A stretch of 51,380 bases of DNA, taken from assembly GCA_946534895.1 (NCBI GenBank), contig CAMNDE010000014.1:1-51380 (forward strand). The letters are read 5' to 3'. Below are positions 16,954 through 25,393 of this stretch, in pieces (position 1 is the first letter of the stretch; each line of letters begins with the position of its first letter). The translations under genes and the position numbers were made by a program. The DNA comes from UBA2943 sp946534895 (GTDB taxonomy: Bacteria; Bacillota; Clostridia; Christensenellales; Aristaeellaceae). The notes below the pieces were generated by a model. The model was not told the DNA's origin. It saw only the letters and a program-made list of their open reading frames with translations, and searched no databases.

Positions 16954-19011
16954 TCACTGACGTCTGGCTGCAAGCCGGTACGATTCATCGTAAAAATACG
17001 ACTGACAGTTCAATGGTTCTTCTGTGCCAGGTGTACGTCTGACATAATTTCCATCCGGTTTCTGGTCTCTGGCAGACACATTGTCATTCCACATGACATC
17101 CAGAATCCTGTCCAGTCTTCTTTTCAGATCCGGATCCCTTACAGGCGTCGCAACTTCCACACGGCGGACTGTATTTCTGGTCATCCAGTCTGCGCTGGAA
17201 ATATAATACTTCGCATCCTCGCCTTCCCCAAACACATAAATCCGGCTGTGTTCCAGAAAACGTCCCACTACGGACATGATACGGATATTTTCCGTATATC
17301 CCTCAACGCCGCCTTTCAGACAGCATATCCCGCGGACAATCATATCAATATGAACACCCGCCATAGACGCCTCAAGCAGCTTGTTCATCAGAACTTTATC
17401 CGAAAGGCTGTTCACTTTAATACGGATCATTCCTTTTCCGCCGCTTTTTGCCCTGGAAATCTCTCCGTCAATCAAATCTAACAACTTGTCCTGTAAGCAA
17501 TGGGGGGCAACCAGTAAATGCTGGACATGATCAACCGTTTCTCCACGGAGAAGAGCCTGAAAAACAGCCAGTGCATCCATTCCGATGTCCTGATCTGCTG
17601 TCATCAGACACAGATCTGTATAAAGCCTGCTTGTTTTCTCGTTATAATTCCCTGTCCCGATCTGAGTAATATACTTGATTCCTTCATCCGTCTTTCTTGT
17701 TATCAGACAAAGCTTGCTGTGGACCTTCATGTGCTCAATTCCGTAGATCACATGGCAACCTGCCCGTTCAAGACGCCGGCTCCATTCAATATTATTCTCT
17801 TCGTCAAACCTTGCTTTCAGCTCTACAAGCACGTCCACACGCTTGCCATTTTCGGCTGCTTCCACCAGGCTTTCGACAACCTTGCTGTCTCTTGCCAGAC
17901 GATACAAAGTCATTCTGATGCTCACGACTTCCGGATCATGGGCAGCCTCTCCAAGAAGCCGGAGAAAAGGCCGAATACTCTGATAAGGATAATGAAGTAA
18001 AACATCATGCTCCTCAATCTGGCTGATAACAGAACGCTTCAAATCAATATCCGGGCTGTTTTGAGGATGCCTTGGCGCATAGAACAGGTCTGCGTGGCTC
18101 CTGAGCCCATCCTGCAGAATGCCGAAAAAAGACATATCCAGTGGAGAATCGTATTCAAATACCCGCTCCTGATCAAGCTGGAGAAAGTCACAGAGACGAG
18201 CAATAATCGCTGCATCAATCTGGCGGGAAAGTTCGAGGCGGACCGGACACAGTTTTCTTCTTCTCCGAATCACCTCTACCATGTGTTCTCTGTAATTTAA
18301 ATCTTCATCGTATATGGAATCTGCATCAATATCGGCATTTCTGGTAATTCTTGCCAGGGTTTTGCTGACAATTCTATATTTGGGGAACAGCGAAGGCAGG
18401 TAATGCAGAATCAGTTCCTCCGCCAGCATATAGCATCCCTTGCGATCCGGGATTTCCACAAGTCTCTGAAAAGCCTGGCTTGAACATGGAACGATACCAA
18501 TCCGTTCCTTTTCCTTATCTGTATTGAGAACCGCTATGGCATATATTTCCTTATTGTTCAAAAAGGGAAACGGCTGTTTTTTTCCGACAACAAAGCTTGA
18601 CAGCAAAGGCATATATTCTGTTAAAAACAGCTGTCCCAGATATTGTTCGCTTTCTTTTGAAATGGAACGGAAATTCACCAGTGTGATCCCCTGGTCGCGA
18701 AGAAGATCCATCAGGGTATGATAGGTTTTATCTCTCCTTCTGCACAGTTCACGCACCCTGATCATGCATGCATCAATCTGTTCCGCGGGTGTCATATTTG
18801 TTTTGTTGTCTCTGGCTTCGCAGTCAAGGAGCATCTGATCATGAAGAGAACCGATTCTCACCATGAAGAACTCGTCAAGATTGCTCTGAAAAATGGAAAG
18901 AAACGACAGTCGTTCGCATAACGGAACCCTTTCATCTTCAGCTTCTTCCAAAACCCGTTCATTAAAACGCAGCCACGACAATTCACGGTTTTCAAAGAAT
19001 GCATGCGACAT
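16954..19011 (-). CDS. ppk1: Polyphosphate kinase 1
   Basis: Ppk1 polymerises the terminal phosphate of ATP into inorganic polyphosphate, reversibly. The 685-residue product has the family length and domain order: an N-terminal helical domain (ENRELSWLRFNERVLEEA), a head domain, then two phospholipase-D-like catalytic domains. The expected autophosphorylated His is H431 in the KVHSKL motif, followed by the conserved IGTGNYN. It follows recG by 19 bases and is probably the last gene of that transcript. Having ppk1 behind recG is not a conserved order that I know of. Confidence 0.95.
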   Translation of the reverse strand: MSHAFFENRELSWLRFNERVLEEAEDERVPLCERLSFLSIFQSNLDEFFMVRIGSLHDQMLLDCEARDNKTNMTPAEQIDACMIRVRELCRRRDKTYHTLMDLLRDQGITLVNFRSISKESEQYLGQLFLTEYMPLLSSFVVGKKQPFPFLNNKEIYAIAVLNTDKEKERIGIVPCSSQAFQRLVEIPDRKGCYMLAEELILHYLPSLFPKYRIVSKTLARITRNADIDADSIYDEDLNYREHMVEVIRRRRKLCPVRLELSRQIDAAIIARLCDFLQLDQERVFEYDSPLDMSFFGILQDGLRSHADLFYAPRHPQNSPDIDLKRSVISQIEEHDVLLHYPYQSIRPFLRLLGEAAHDPEVVSIRMTLYRLARDSKVVESLVEAAENGKRVDVLVELKARFDEENNIEWSRRLERAGCHVIYGIEHMKVHSKLCLITRKTDEGIKYITQIGTGNYNEKTSRLYTDLCLMTADQDIGMDALAVFQALLRGETVDHVQHLLVAPHCLQDKLLDLIDGEISRAKSGGKGMIRIKVNSLSDKVLMNKLLEASMAGVHIDMIVRGICCLKGGVEGYTENIRIMSVVGRFLEHSRIYVFGEGEDAKYYISSADWMTRNTVRRVEVATPVRDPDLKRRLDRILDVMWNDNVSARDQKPDGNYVRRTPGTEEPLNCQSYFYDESYRLAARRQ

Positions 19012-19030
19012 ACTTTCACTCCTCGAAATA

Positions 19031-21043
19031 TTAATTGAGTGCTATTTCCTGTATTTGACTCCGATATTCCCCGACAGCGAGACGCTCGACCTGTTTTCTG
19101 GCTTCTTCGAGTTCCGGCTGCTCCCGAAGCATTTTCATGCAGCGTACTGCTTCATCCAGCAGCTGAATGCCTCCCCGCATAAGCATTTCCTGCAAAGGCT
19201 GGCCCGACTGTCTCGTTCCCATGATATCCCCTGGACCACGTATTTCCAAATCCTTCTGTGCCACCTGAAAGCCATCATTGGTTCGTGCTAGAATACTCAG
19301 CTTCTCATTAGCATCAGCTACCAGAAAGCACCAGCTTTCCGTATTTCCCCTGCCGACACGTCCCCGCAGCTGATGCAGCTGGCTCAAGCCAAATCGTGAT
19401 GCATTCTCCACAATCATAACAGAAGCATTGGGGACGTTTACACCTACTTCGATCACTGTAGTAGAAATAAGGATATCGATACTTCCTCCCGCAAACGCCT
19501 GAAGAACCTGATTCTTTTCCACCGCATTCTGGTTCCCCCATGTCAAGCCAACTCTCAGACCTTTGAGTTCATTCTTTACCAGCTCTTCATAAGTGCTCTG
19601 GGCGGAACGAATGTCCTCCATGGCTTCAGAATCTTCTACCAGAGGGCACACAACATAGCCCTGTCTTCCGCGTGAAACTTCGTCCCGCAGAAATGTATAC
19701 ATGCCGTTTCGTTTGCTTTCAGGAACGATCCTTGTTTTCACAGGCGTACGCCCCGGAGGCAATTCATCCACAATGGAAACATCCAGATCACCATACAGTA
19801 TCAAAGCAAGGGAACGGGGTATGGGCGTTGCAGACATGACAAGAACATGAGGCATTGCCCCTTCCTGATTTCTGCCTTTGCTTTGCAACATCGACCTCTG
19901 GCGAACTCCGAACCGATGCTGCTCATCGGTCACTACCAAACCAAGCTCATGATACTTTACTCTGTCTGAAATCAAAGCATGAGTTCCAAAAACAGCATGA
20001 CAATGCCCTGATTCCAAATCTGATAAAATATCCCTGCGTTCTTTTTCCTTGGTAGAGCCAGTCAGCAGCCGGCACACAACACCCAATGGTCCAAGAGCCC
20101 TGCACGCTTCCTGGTAATGCTGGATGGCGAGAATCTCCGTAGGAGCCATCATGGCTGACTGGAAGCCGGAACGAAAGCACAGATAGATACTGCCGAATGC
20201 CAAAGCTGTTTTCCCGCATCCCACATCGCCCTGAACCAGCCGGCTCATGGCGACCTCGCGTTTCATATCCCCTGCTATTTCATGAAGAACGCGTCGTTGT
20301 GCCTCTGTAGGAGAAAAGCCCAATGCATTCCAGTACGTTTCCTCCATTTCTCCGGTGATTTTCATTGGGAAGCTGCCAGAGTGGAAACCGCTTTTCATGC
20401 CCATTGCAGCCTGATAAATGAGCATTTCTTCAAAGAAAAGCCTTCTCTGTGCGTCATGCAACCGCTCCATATTTGGAGGAAGATGCACTGTTCGGACTGC
20501 TTCCGCCTTTGCCATCAGTCGATATGTTTGCAGAACAATATCCGGTAGCGTCTCAGGAAACAGATCATCCGTCTGGTCAAGGCACTCACAAAGCATACTG
20601 CGCAGCGTTTTCTGAGGCAGGCCTTCGATGGATCTATAAACCGGATAAATGCCTTTTTCAGACACAATCTTGGGATTTTGAAGCCATAGGGCATTCTGTT
20701 TCATAACCGACTGCCCGTATAAAAGGTATTCTTTTCCAGGCAGGAGCTGCTGCTTCATCCACGGCTGATTGTACCACACAACGTTCACTTGTGCACTGCC
20801 CTGCAAAAGTTTCCCCTGAACTTTTGTGATCCCTCGAAAACGCAGAACATTCAGCGTTCCTTTAAGGGTAACGCGCAGCAACGCTGGCGCAGCCACAGAA
20901 TCTTCAATCTGAGCTTCAGTACTCATGTTTTCGTATCGGACCGGAAAATACAACAAAAGATCGCGCAATGAGTCAATTCCCATTGCGCGAAGTTTTGCAA
21001 GACGAGACGGTCCGAGACCACGGATCTCTTCTAGCTCCATCAT
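19031..21043 (-). CDS. recG: ATP-dependent DNA helicase RecG
   Basis: RecG remodels stalled replication forks and branched recombination intermediates. The 670-residue product has an N-terminal wedge/OB domain (about 1-220), Walker A GDVGCGKT near 271, the DEQH box (VTDEQHRFG) near 371, motif III SATPIPRS, and the helicase C-terminal motifs ending in QLRGRVGRG. The length fits the Bacillota type. It is 24 bases after fakA. The asp23-fakA-recG order is conserved in Bacillota. Confidence 0.96.
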   Translation of the reverse strand: MMELEEIRGLGPSRLAKLRAMGIDSLRDLLLYFPVRYENMSTEAQIEDSVAAPALLRVTLKGTLNVLRFRGITKVQGKLLQGSAQVNVVWYNQPWMKQQLLPGKEYLLYGQSVMKQNALWLQNPKIVSEKGIYPVYRSIEGLPQKTLRSMLCECLDQTDDLFPETLPDIVLQTYRLMAKAEAVRTVHLPPNMERLHDAQRRLFFEEMLIYQAAMGMKSGFHSGSFPMKITGEMEETYWNALGFSPTEAQRRVLHEIAGDMKREVAMSRLVQGDVGCGKTALAFGSIYLCFRSGFQSAMMAPTEILAIQHYQEACRALGPLGVVCRLLTGSTKEKERRDILSDLESGHCHAVFGTHALISDRVKYHELGLVVTDEQHRFGVRQRSMLQSKGRNQEGAMPHVLVMSATPIPRSLALILYGDLDVSIVDELPPGRTPVKTRIVPESKRNGMYTFLRDEVSRGRQGYVVCPLVEDSEAMEDIRSAQSTYEELVKNELKGLRVGLTWGNQNAVEKNQVLQAFAGGSIDILISTTVIEVGVNVPNASVMIVENASRFGLSQLHQLRGRVGRGNTESWCFLVADANEKLSILARTNDGFQVAQKDLEIRGPGDIMGTRQSGQPLQEMLMRGGIQLLDEAVRCMKMLREQPELEEARKQVERLAVGEYRSQIQEIALN

Positions 21044-21067
21044 TACTTACACCTTATACTGGTACCT

Positions 21068-22732
21068 TTATTCCACTGAAATCAGGTAATAATACAGGGG
21101 CTGTCCTCCACGGTGGCATTCCACATCCACATTCGGATAAGCATTGCCGATCTTTTCAGACAGTTCCTGAGCATCTTCCTCACTGGTTTCGGCTCCGTAG
21201 TACACGGTAACCAGCTCTGATTCCTCATCCATGATAGATGCCACAGTCTGCATGGCTACATCACAGATATCTTTCCCCTGATATTCAATAACACCGTTGT
21301 GCAGACCGATAATATCCCCCTGGGTGATATGTATACCATTGTACTCACTGTCGCGAACCGCATAGGTAATGGTTGCCGTTCTTACATGCTGAGCTGCCTC
21401 TTCCATCCTTGCAATATTATGCTCTACATCTGCGTCAGGCTGAAATGCGACAGCTGCTGCAATTCCCATCGCCACATTCTTCGTCGAGATTACGTATACA
21501 TTGCACGGCTCTGCCAATGCTGCAGCCTGCTGAGCCGCAAGAATCACATTGCCATTATTGGGGAAAACGAACACGTTGTGTGCATGGGCACTTTTGATCG
21601 CATGAAGAATATCATCAATGGAAGGATTCATGGTTTGTCCGCCTTCCACTATGACATCTACAGAGAGATCATGGAAGATCTGAGAAAAACCGTCACCCAG
21701 AGAAACGGCAACCATGCCGAATTCCTTTTCTTCAAACGTCTCTTCAGTTTCCGTTTCGTTCTCTTCCGGGTGCTCCAGAGCATATTTCTGTCTGCGGGTT
21801 TCACCGATATTCTCTATCTTCAGATCAACCAGCTCACCCAGTTCCAAACCGTCCTCAATCGCGCTGCCGGGATGGCAGGTATGCACATGAACCTTCACGC
21901 ACGACAGATCGCCCTCCACATGCACACGATTGCCGATTCGGTTGAGTCTCCGTCTCAGTGAGTCAATATCCGTTTCTTCACAGTCATCCCCAATACGGAC
22001 GATGGAATAATTCGTACAATATACATTCTCAACATCATCCAGAGAATCATGATCGTCCACGAAACTTCCATCATTTTCTTCACTTTCAGCCAGGATTTCT
22101 TCCAGGTTCTTCCCGCTGAGTACGGCAGCATAGCCCGCGTAAATATACATCAGACCGCTGCCGCCGGAGTCGACCACATTGGCCTGCTTCAGCACAGGAA
22201 GCATCTCAGGTGTTTTCTGCAGGATTTCCTGCCCGCTGTGCATGATGACATCAAAAAGCGTTTCAAAACTGTCAGGGTCTTTCTGCACATGGCGCAGTGC
22301 ATCCTCGGCCATCACCCTGGCAACTGTCAGAATTGTGCCTTCCTTGGGCTTCATCACTGCCTTGTAGGCCAGATCTGCACCCGCCTTCATTGCATTGGCA
22401 AACTGAACAGGATTGATTTTTTCAACACCGTTCAGGGATTTTGAAAAACCACGAAGAAGCTGAGATGTAATGACGCCTGAGTTGCCTCTCGCGCCCTTCA
22501 GAGCACCCTTGGCGAGAGCTGACGCTGCTTCATCCGCCCGCAGGAATTCACGTGAGTTTATTTCCCGAATGGCACTCTGCATCGTCAATGACATGTTCGT
22601 ACCTGTATCTCCATCAGGCACAGGAAAAACATTCAAGGCGTCAACTGCTTCCCGGTTCTTCTCCAGCAGTGCGCTTCCTGCTATGGCCATATCCCTGAGC
22701 AACAGGCCATCAATCACTTTATACTGAATCAA
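21068..22732 (-). CDS. fakA: Fatty acid kinase catalytic subunit FakA (DhaL domain)
   Basis: FakA phosphorylates fatty acids held by a FakB (DegV-type) carrier, feeding acyl-phosphate to PlsY and PlsX. Of the 554 residues, 1-200 are the DhaL nucleotide-binding domain with the metal-binding DGDTGTNM loop at 40-47 (also the NVFPVPDGD lead-in). A linker rich in Glu lies near 325-340, and the C-terminal half is the FakB-interacting part. No fakB gene is in the window. It lies 41 bases after the Asp23-like gene. Confidence 0.93.
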   Translation of the reverse strand: MIQYKVIDGLLLRDMAIAGSALLEKNREAVDALNVFPVPDGDTGTNMSLTMQSAIREINSREFLRADEAASALAKGALKGARGNSGVITSQLLRGFSKSLNGVEKINPVQFANAMKAGADLAYKAVMKPKEGTILTVARVMAEDALRHVQKDPDSFETLFDVIMHSGQEILQKTPEMLPVLKQANVVDSGGSGLMYIYAGYAAVLSGKNLEEILAESEENDGSFVDDHDSLDDVENVYCTNYSIVRIGDDCEETDIDSLRRRLNRIGNRVHVEGDLSCVKVHVHTCHPGSAIEDGLELGELVDLKIENIGETRRQKYALEHPEENETETEETFEEKEFGMVAVSLGDGFSQIFHDLSVDVIVEGGQTMNPSIDDILHAIKSAHAHNVFVFPNNGNVILAAQQAAALAEPCNVYVISTKNVAMGIAAAVAFQPDADVEHNIARMEEAAQHVRTATITYAVRDSEYNGIHITQGDIIGLHNGVIEYQGKDICDVAMQTVASIMDEESELVTVYYGAETSEEDAQELSEKIGNAYPNVDVECHRGGQPLYYYLISVE

Positions 22733-22773
22733 AGGTTCATTCCTCCACTCATGTTCTGGATTCGACCTGCCGC

Positions 22774-23124
22774 TTATACACGAACACCTTCGACATTCAC
22801 GTTGACTTTTCTGACTTTGATGCCGGTCATGTTTTCCAGTTTATAGCGCACTGTGTCTATAATGGTTTTGCATACTTCTGCAATGGAAATACCGTATTCT
22901 ACAACCACAAAAAGATCGACATCAAGAACGTTGCCTACGTTCTTAATCTGCACTCCTCTGGTCAGGTTTTCCTTCCCAAGCCACTCAACAAGACCATCGG
23001 TAGCTCTTTTGGAGCACATGGCTACGATCCCGTAGCATTCCAGCGCAGCGTACCCGGCAACTTTCAGCATGACGTCTTCTGTAATGTAAATTGTACCGAT
23101 ATCATTTCGGATCTTACATTCCAT
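22774..23124 (-). CDS. Asp23/Gls24 family envelope stress protein (YloU type)
   Basis: A 116-residue member of the Asp23 family, cytoplasmic proteins tied to cell-envelope homeostasis; the molecular role is not settled. The start is ATG 23124, placed behind GGAGG and a promoter. The frame is open further upstream, but the extra residues lie in the promoter region and look unlike the family. Typical family features are the N-terminal GTIYITEDVMLKVAGYAA segment and the C-terminal amphipathic VRKVNVNVEGVRV. It heads the asp23-fakA-recG-ppk1 transcript. Confidence 0.9.
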   Translation of the reverse strand: MECKIRNDIGTIYITEDVMLKVAGYAALECYGIVAMCSKRATDGLVEWLGKENLTRGVQIKNVGNVLDVDLFVVVEYGISIAEVCKTIIDTVRYKLENMTGIKVRKVNVNVEGVRV

Positions 23125-23209
23125 AATCTGCCCAGCCTCCTTGCAGAAACAAAAACCGTTTCTGCGACATAAAGCGCATGATAAAAATGCACTCACGCGC
23201 CTAGGGTAA

Positions 23210-23238
23210 AGTATACAGGATATTGCTTTTCTTGGCAA
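23210..23238 (-). promoter_or_regulatory. Promoter for asp23-fakA-recG-ppk1
   Basis: On the minus strand TTGCCA (23238-23233), a 17-base spacer and TATACT (23215-23210), about 85 bases before the Asp23-like start. Confidence 0.7.
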
Positions 23239-23292
23239 GCGATCATCCATATCCCTTCCTATTGTATTATTCTCAGTGCTGTATTCATTAAG

Positions 23293-23321
23293 TTGACACG
23301 CTCTTTCCCTACCCTTATAAT
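23293..23321 (+). promoter_or_regulatory. Promoter for the aminotransferase gene
   Basis: Both boxes are perfect: TTGACA (23293-23298), 17 bases, TATAAT (23316-23321). The start codon is about 130 bases downstream. Confidence 0.8.
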
Positions 23322-23454
23322 TGCGACCGATACGAATGCATTGTTCAGAACTGCCGCTGGAGTCATGTACCAATTAGTTTTTTATATTTGTTGCCTTCTT
23401 TTCCGATTGTCATCCGGCAGGCTGTCTGAATCTGAAACTGGAGGTTTTTGAAAT

Positions 23455-24633
23455 ATGCCAGAAGGAATTGTTTTCTCCGACCGTTTCCATGGAATAAGCG
23501 GAAGTGCCATCCGTGAAATTTTCAAAATGATTGCCAAGCCAGACATGATTTCCTTTGCCGGCGGGAATCCTGCACCATCTGCTCTTCCCGATACAGCTGT
23601 TGCAGAAATCGCGGCCCGGGTTCTCAAAGAAAACGGCAAGCAGATTCTGCAGTATGGAGCCACAGAAGGATATCCGCCTTTTATTGAAAGCCTCACCTCC
23701 TATATTGCTCCCGACATGGGACAGCGTCCTTATTCGGTGCTGCCTGTCACTGGTTCAACCCAGGCAATGGACCTTCTCTGCAAAGCGCTGATCAATCCCG
23801 GTGATGTGATCCTGGTGGAAGATCCTTCTTTTCTAGGCAATCTTCAGTGCATGCGCCTGTACCAGGCCAAGCTCGTACCCATTGAGAGTGATTCAGAGGG
23901 TATACTGACTGATATGCTTGAGAAAGCCATTCAGCAGTACCATCCGAAAATGCTCTACGTAATCCCGAATTTCCAGAACCCTACCGGGAAAACCCTCGGC
24001 CTTCAGAGGAGAATGGAGATCGCACAGTTGGCTGCAAAGTATCATGTTCTGGTCGCTGAAGATGATCCGTATCGCGATCTTCGTTATAAGGGAACTTCCC
24101 TTCCCACCATCAAATCTTTCGATGTGTCTGGCTGGGTTGCATTTCTGGGGTCTTTTTCGAAGATTATATCCCCCGGCCTTCGTGTCGGCTACATTGCTGC
24201 AGATGCAGACATTATCCGCAAGTGCGTTATGGGAAAGCAGTCTTCGGACCTTCATACCGCCAACCTCAATCAGGCAATTGTAGACCGTTTTCTGCGGGAC
24301 AATCTGCTTCCCGAACACATCCGTTCCATCAGGTCCGGATATGCTGCACAGCTCAATACCATGCTGAATATGCTGAAAGCATTTCCGGAGGGTACCGTAT
24401 GGACGGAGCCTGAAGGCGGATTGTTCATCTGGGTCGAGCTTCCTGAAAGTCTCAACACATTGGATATGCTTTCCAAAGCAGTGGAGCGTCATGTCGCGTA
24501 TGTCCCCGGAACGCATTTCTATGCAAACGGTGGGCATCTTAACACATTCCGTCTCAATTTCTCGAATTCCAATATTACACAGATTGAACAAGGAATGACC
24601 GCACTCAGCCGTCTCATTCAGGAGAATCTGTGA
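23455..24633 (+). CDS. PLP-dependent class I/II aminotransferase (LysN / 2-aminoadipate type)
   Basis: A fold-type I aminotransferase of 392 residues. The Schiff-base lysine is K236 in SFSKIISPGLRVG. Other family marks are the N-terminal ISFAGGNPAPSALP, the NFQNPTGKT motif near 173, and the C-terminal Arg (FRLNFSN). It resembles the group named 2-aminoadipate transaminase or MocR-like aminotransferase without the HTH domain. The amino-acid substrate cannot be fixed; aromatic, branched-chain and aminoadipate donors are all possible. CTGGAGG lies before the ATG. yigZ follows after 29 bases and may be cotranscribed. Confidence 0.9.
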   Translation: MPEGIVFSDRFHGISGSAIREIFKMIAKPDMISFAGGNPAPSALPDTAVAEIAARVLKENGKQILQYGATEGYPPFIESLTSYIAPDMGQRPYSVLPVTGSTQAMDLLCKALINPGDVILVEDPSFLGNLQCMRLYQAKLVPIESDSEGILTDMLEKAIQQYHPKMLYVIPNFQNPTGKTLGLQRRMEIAQLAAKYHVLVAEDDPYRDLRYKGTSLPTIKSFDVSGWVAFLGSFSKIISPGLRVGYIAADADIIRKCVMGKQSSDLHTANLNQAIVDRFLRDNLLPEHIRSIRSGYAAQLNTMLNMLKAFPEGTVWTEPEGGLFIWVELPESLNTLDMLSKAVERHVAYVPGTHFYANGGHLNTFRLNFSNSNITQIEQGMTALSRLIQENL

Positions 24634-24662
24634 AAGCAGGCAGTGCCAGTAAAGGATGATCT

Positions 24663-25307
24663 ATGAAGGCATCATACAAAACAATCAAGTCTTTTTCCTC
24701 ATCCGAGATCATAATCCAGAAATCCAGGTTTATCGGCTGGGCTGCCCCTGTCTCAAGCGAAAAAGACGCACTGGATTTAATCCAGAAAGCGAAGGATACC
24801 TATAAAGACGCGTCACATCATTGTTATGCCTACACGCTGGGAACCAATATGGGCATCATGCGCTATTCTGATGCCGGTGAACCTTCAGGAACCGCCGGTC
24901 TTCCCATGATGGAAGTCATCAAATGTCAATCTGTCTGCAATTGTTGCGCTGTAGTCATTCGCTACTTTGGCGGGATTCTTCTCGGTGCTGGCGGGCTTCT
25001 GAGAGCTTACAGCCAGTCCTGCAGTCTTGCACTGCAAACCTCAGGAATCGGCATTGTTGAAGAGACTCTTCCCGTTCTGTGCGAGGTGGGGTATTCATAC
25101 TGGGACAGATTACTGCATGCGCTTCATGCACTGCCCGTTGAAATTGCAGACCAGGAATTTGCCGCATCCGTCAATTTTCATCTGTATGTCCGGACTTCTG
25201 ATTTTCCTGTCGTTTCTTCCCGACTCCTTGAAATTACTGATGGCAGTATTTTCATGCTTCCCGAAGAGCCCATATACCGAATTTGGGAAACACATGCTGC
25301 TGATTAA
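24663..25307 (+). CDS. yigZ: YigZ/IMPACT family protein
   Basis: A 214-residue protein of the YigZ (UPF0029) family. The N-terminal IMPACT domain has the conserved YAYTLG...RYSDAGEPSGTAGLPMMEVI pattern around 56-90 and VIRYFGGILLGAGGLLRAYS near 100-118. The C-terminal half has the family's EF-G-like fold. Its biochemical role is not established; related eukaryotic IMPACT regulates GCN2. The next promoter begins 21 bases after its stop. Confidence 0.92.
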   Translation: MKASYKTIKSFSSSEIIIQKSRFIGWAAPVSSEKDALDLIQKAKDTYKDASHHCYAYTLGTNMGIMRYSDAGEPSGTAGLPMMEVIKCQSVCNCCAVVIRYFGGILLGAGGLLRAYSQSCSLALQTSGIGIVEETLPVLCEVGYSYWDRLLHALHALPVEIADQEFAASVNFHLYVRTSDFPVVSSRLLEITDGSIFMLPEEPIYRIWETHAAD

Positions 25308-25327
25308 CCTCTCCATGAGGGCCGTTC

Positions 25328-25356
25328 TTGATTTTTCATAATCTGTGCTGTAAGAT
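25328..25356 (+). promoter_or_regulatory. Promoter for the secreted SH3-like protein
   Basis: TTGATT (25328-25333), a 17-base spacer and TAAGAT (25351-25356), about 40 bases before the ATG at 25394. Confidence 0.55.
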
Positions 25357-25393
25357 AAGCTTGATAATCTATTGATTGGAAGGCGGAGAAGAT

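Larger units (their letters stand above)
23125..23454 (+). other. Divergent promoter region, gene-free
   Basis: These 330 bases separate the Asp23-like gene and the aminotransferase gene. They contain one promoter for each. The aminotransferase transcript would have an unusually long leader of about 127 bases; a 13-codon frame in it (23336-23377) has no ribosome binding site and I do not call it a gene. I see no clear terminator or riboswitch fold. Confidence 0.6.

Noticed and set aside
23125..23373. An upstream extension of the Asp23-like gene (adding 83 residues)
   Set aside because: It contains the promoter TTGCCA-N17-TATACT and lies ahead of the GGAGG site at 23136-23140; the extension looks unlike the Asp23 family.
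23336..23377. A 13-codon frame in the leader of the aminotransferase gene
   Set aside because: No ribosome binding site, no run of regulatory codons and no terminator hairpin behind it, so I do not call it a leader peptide.
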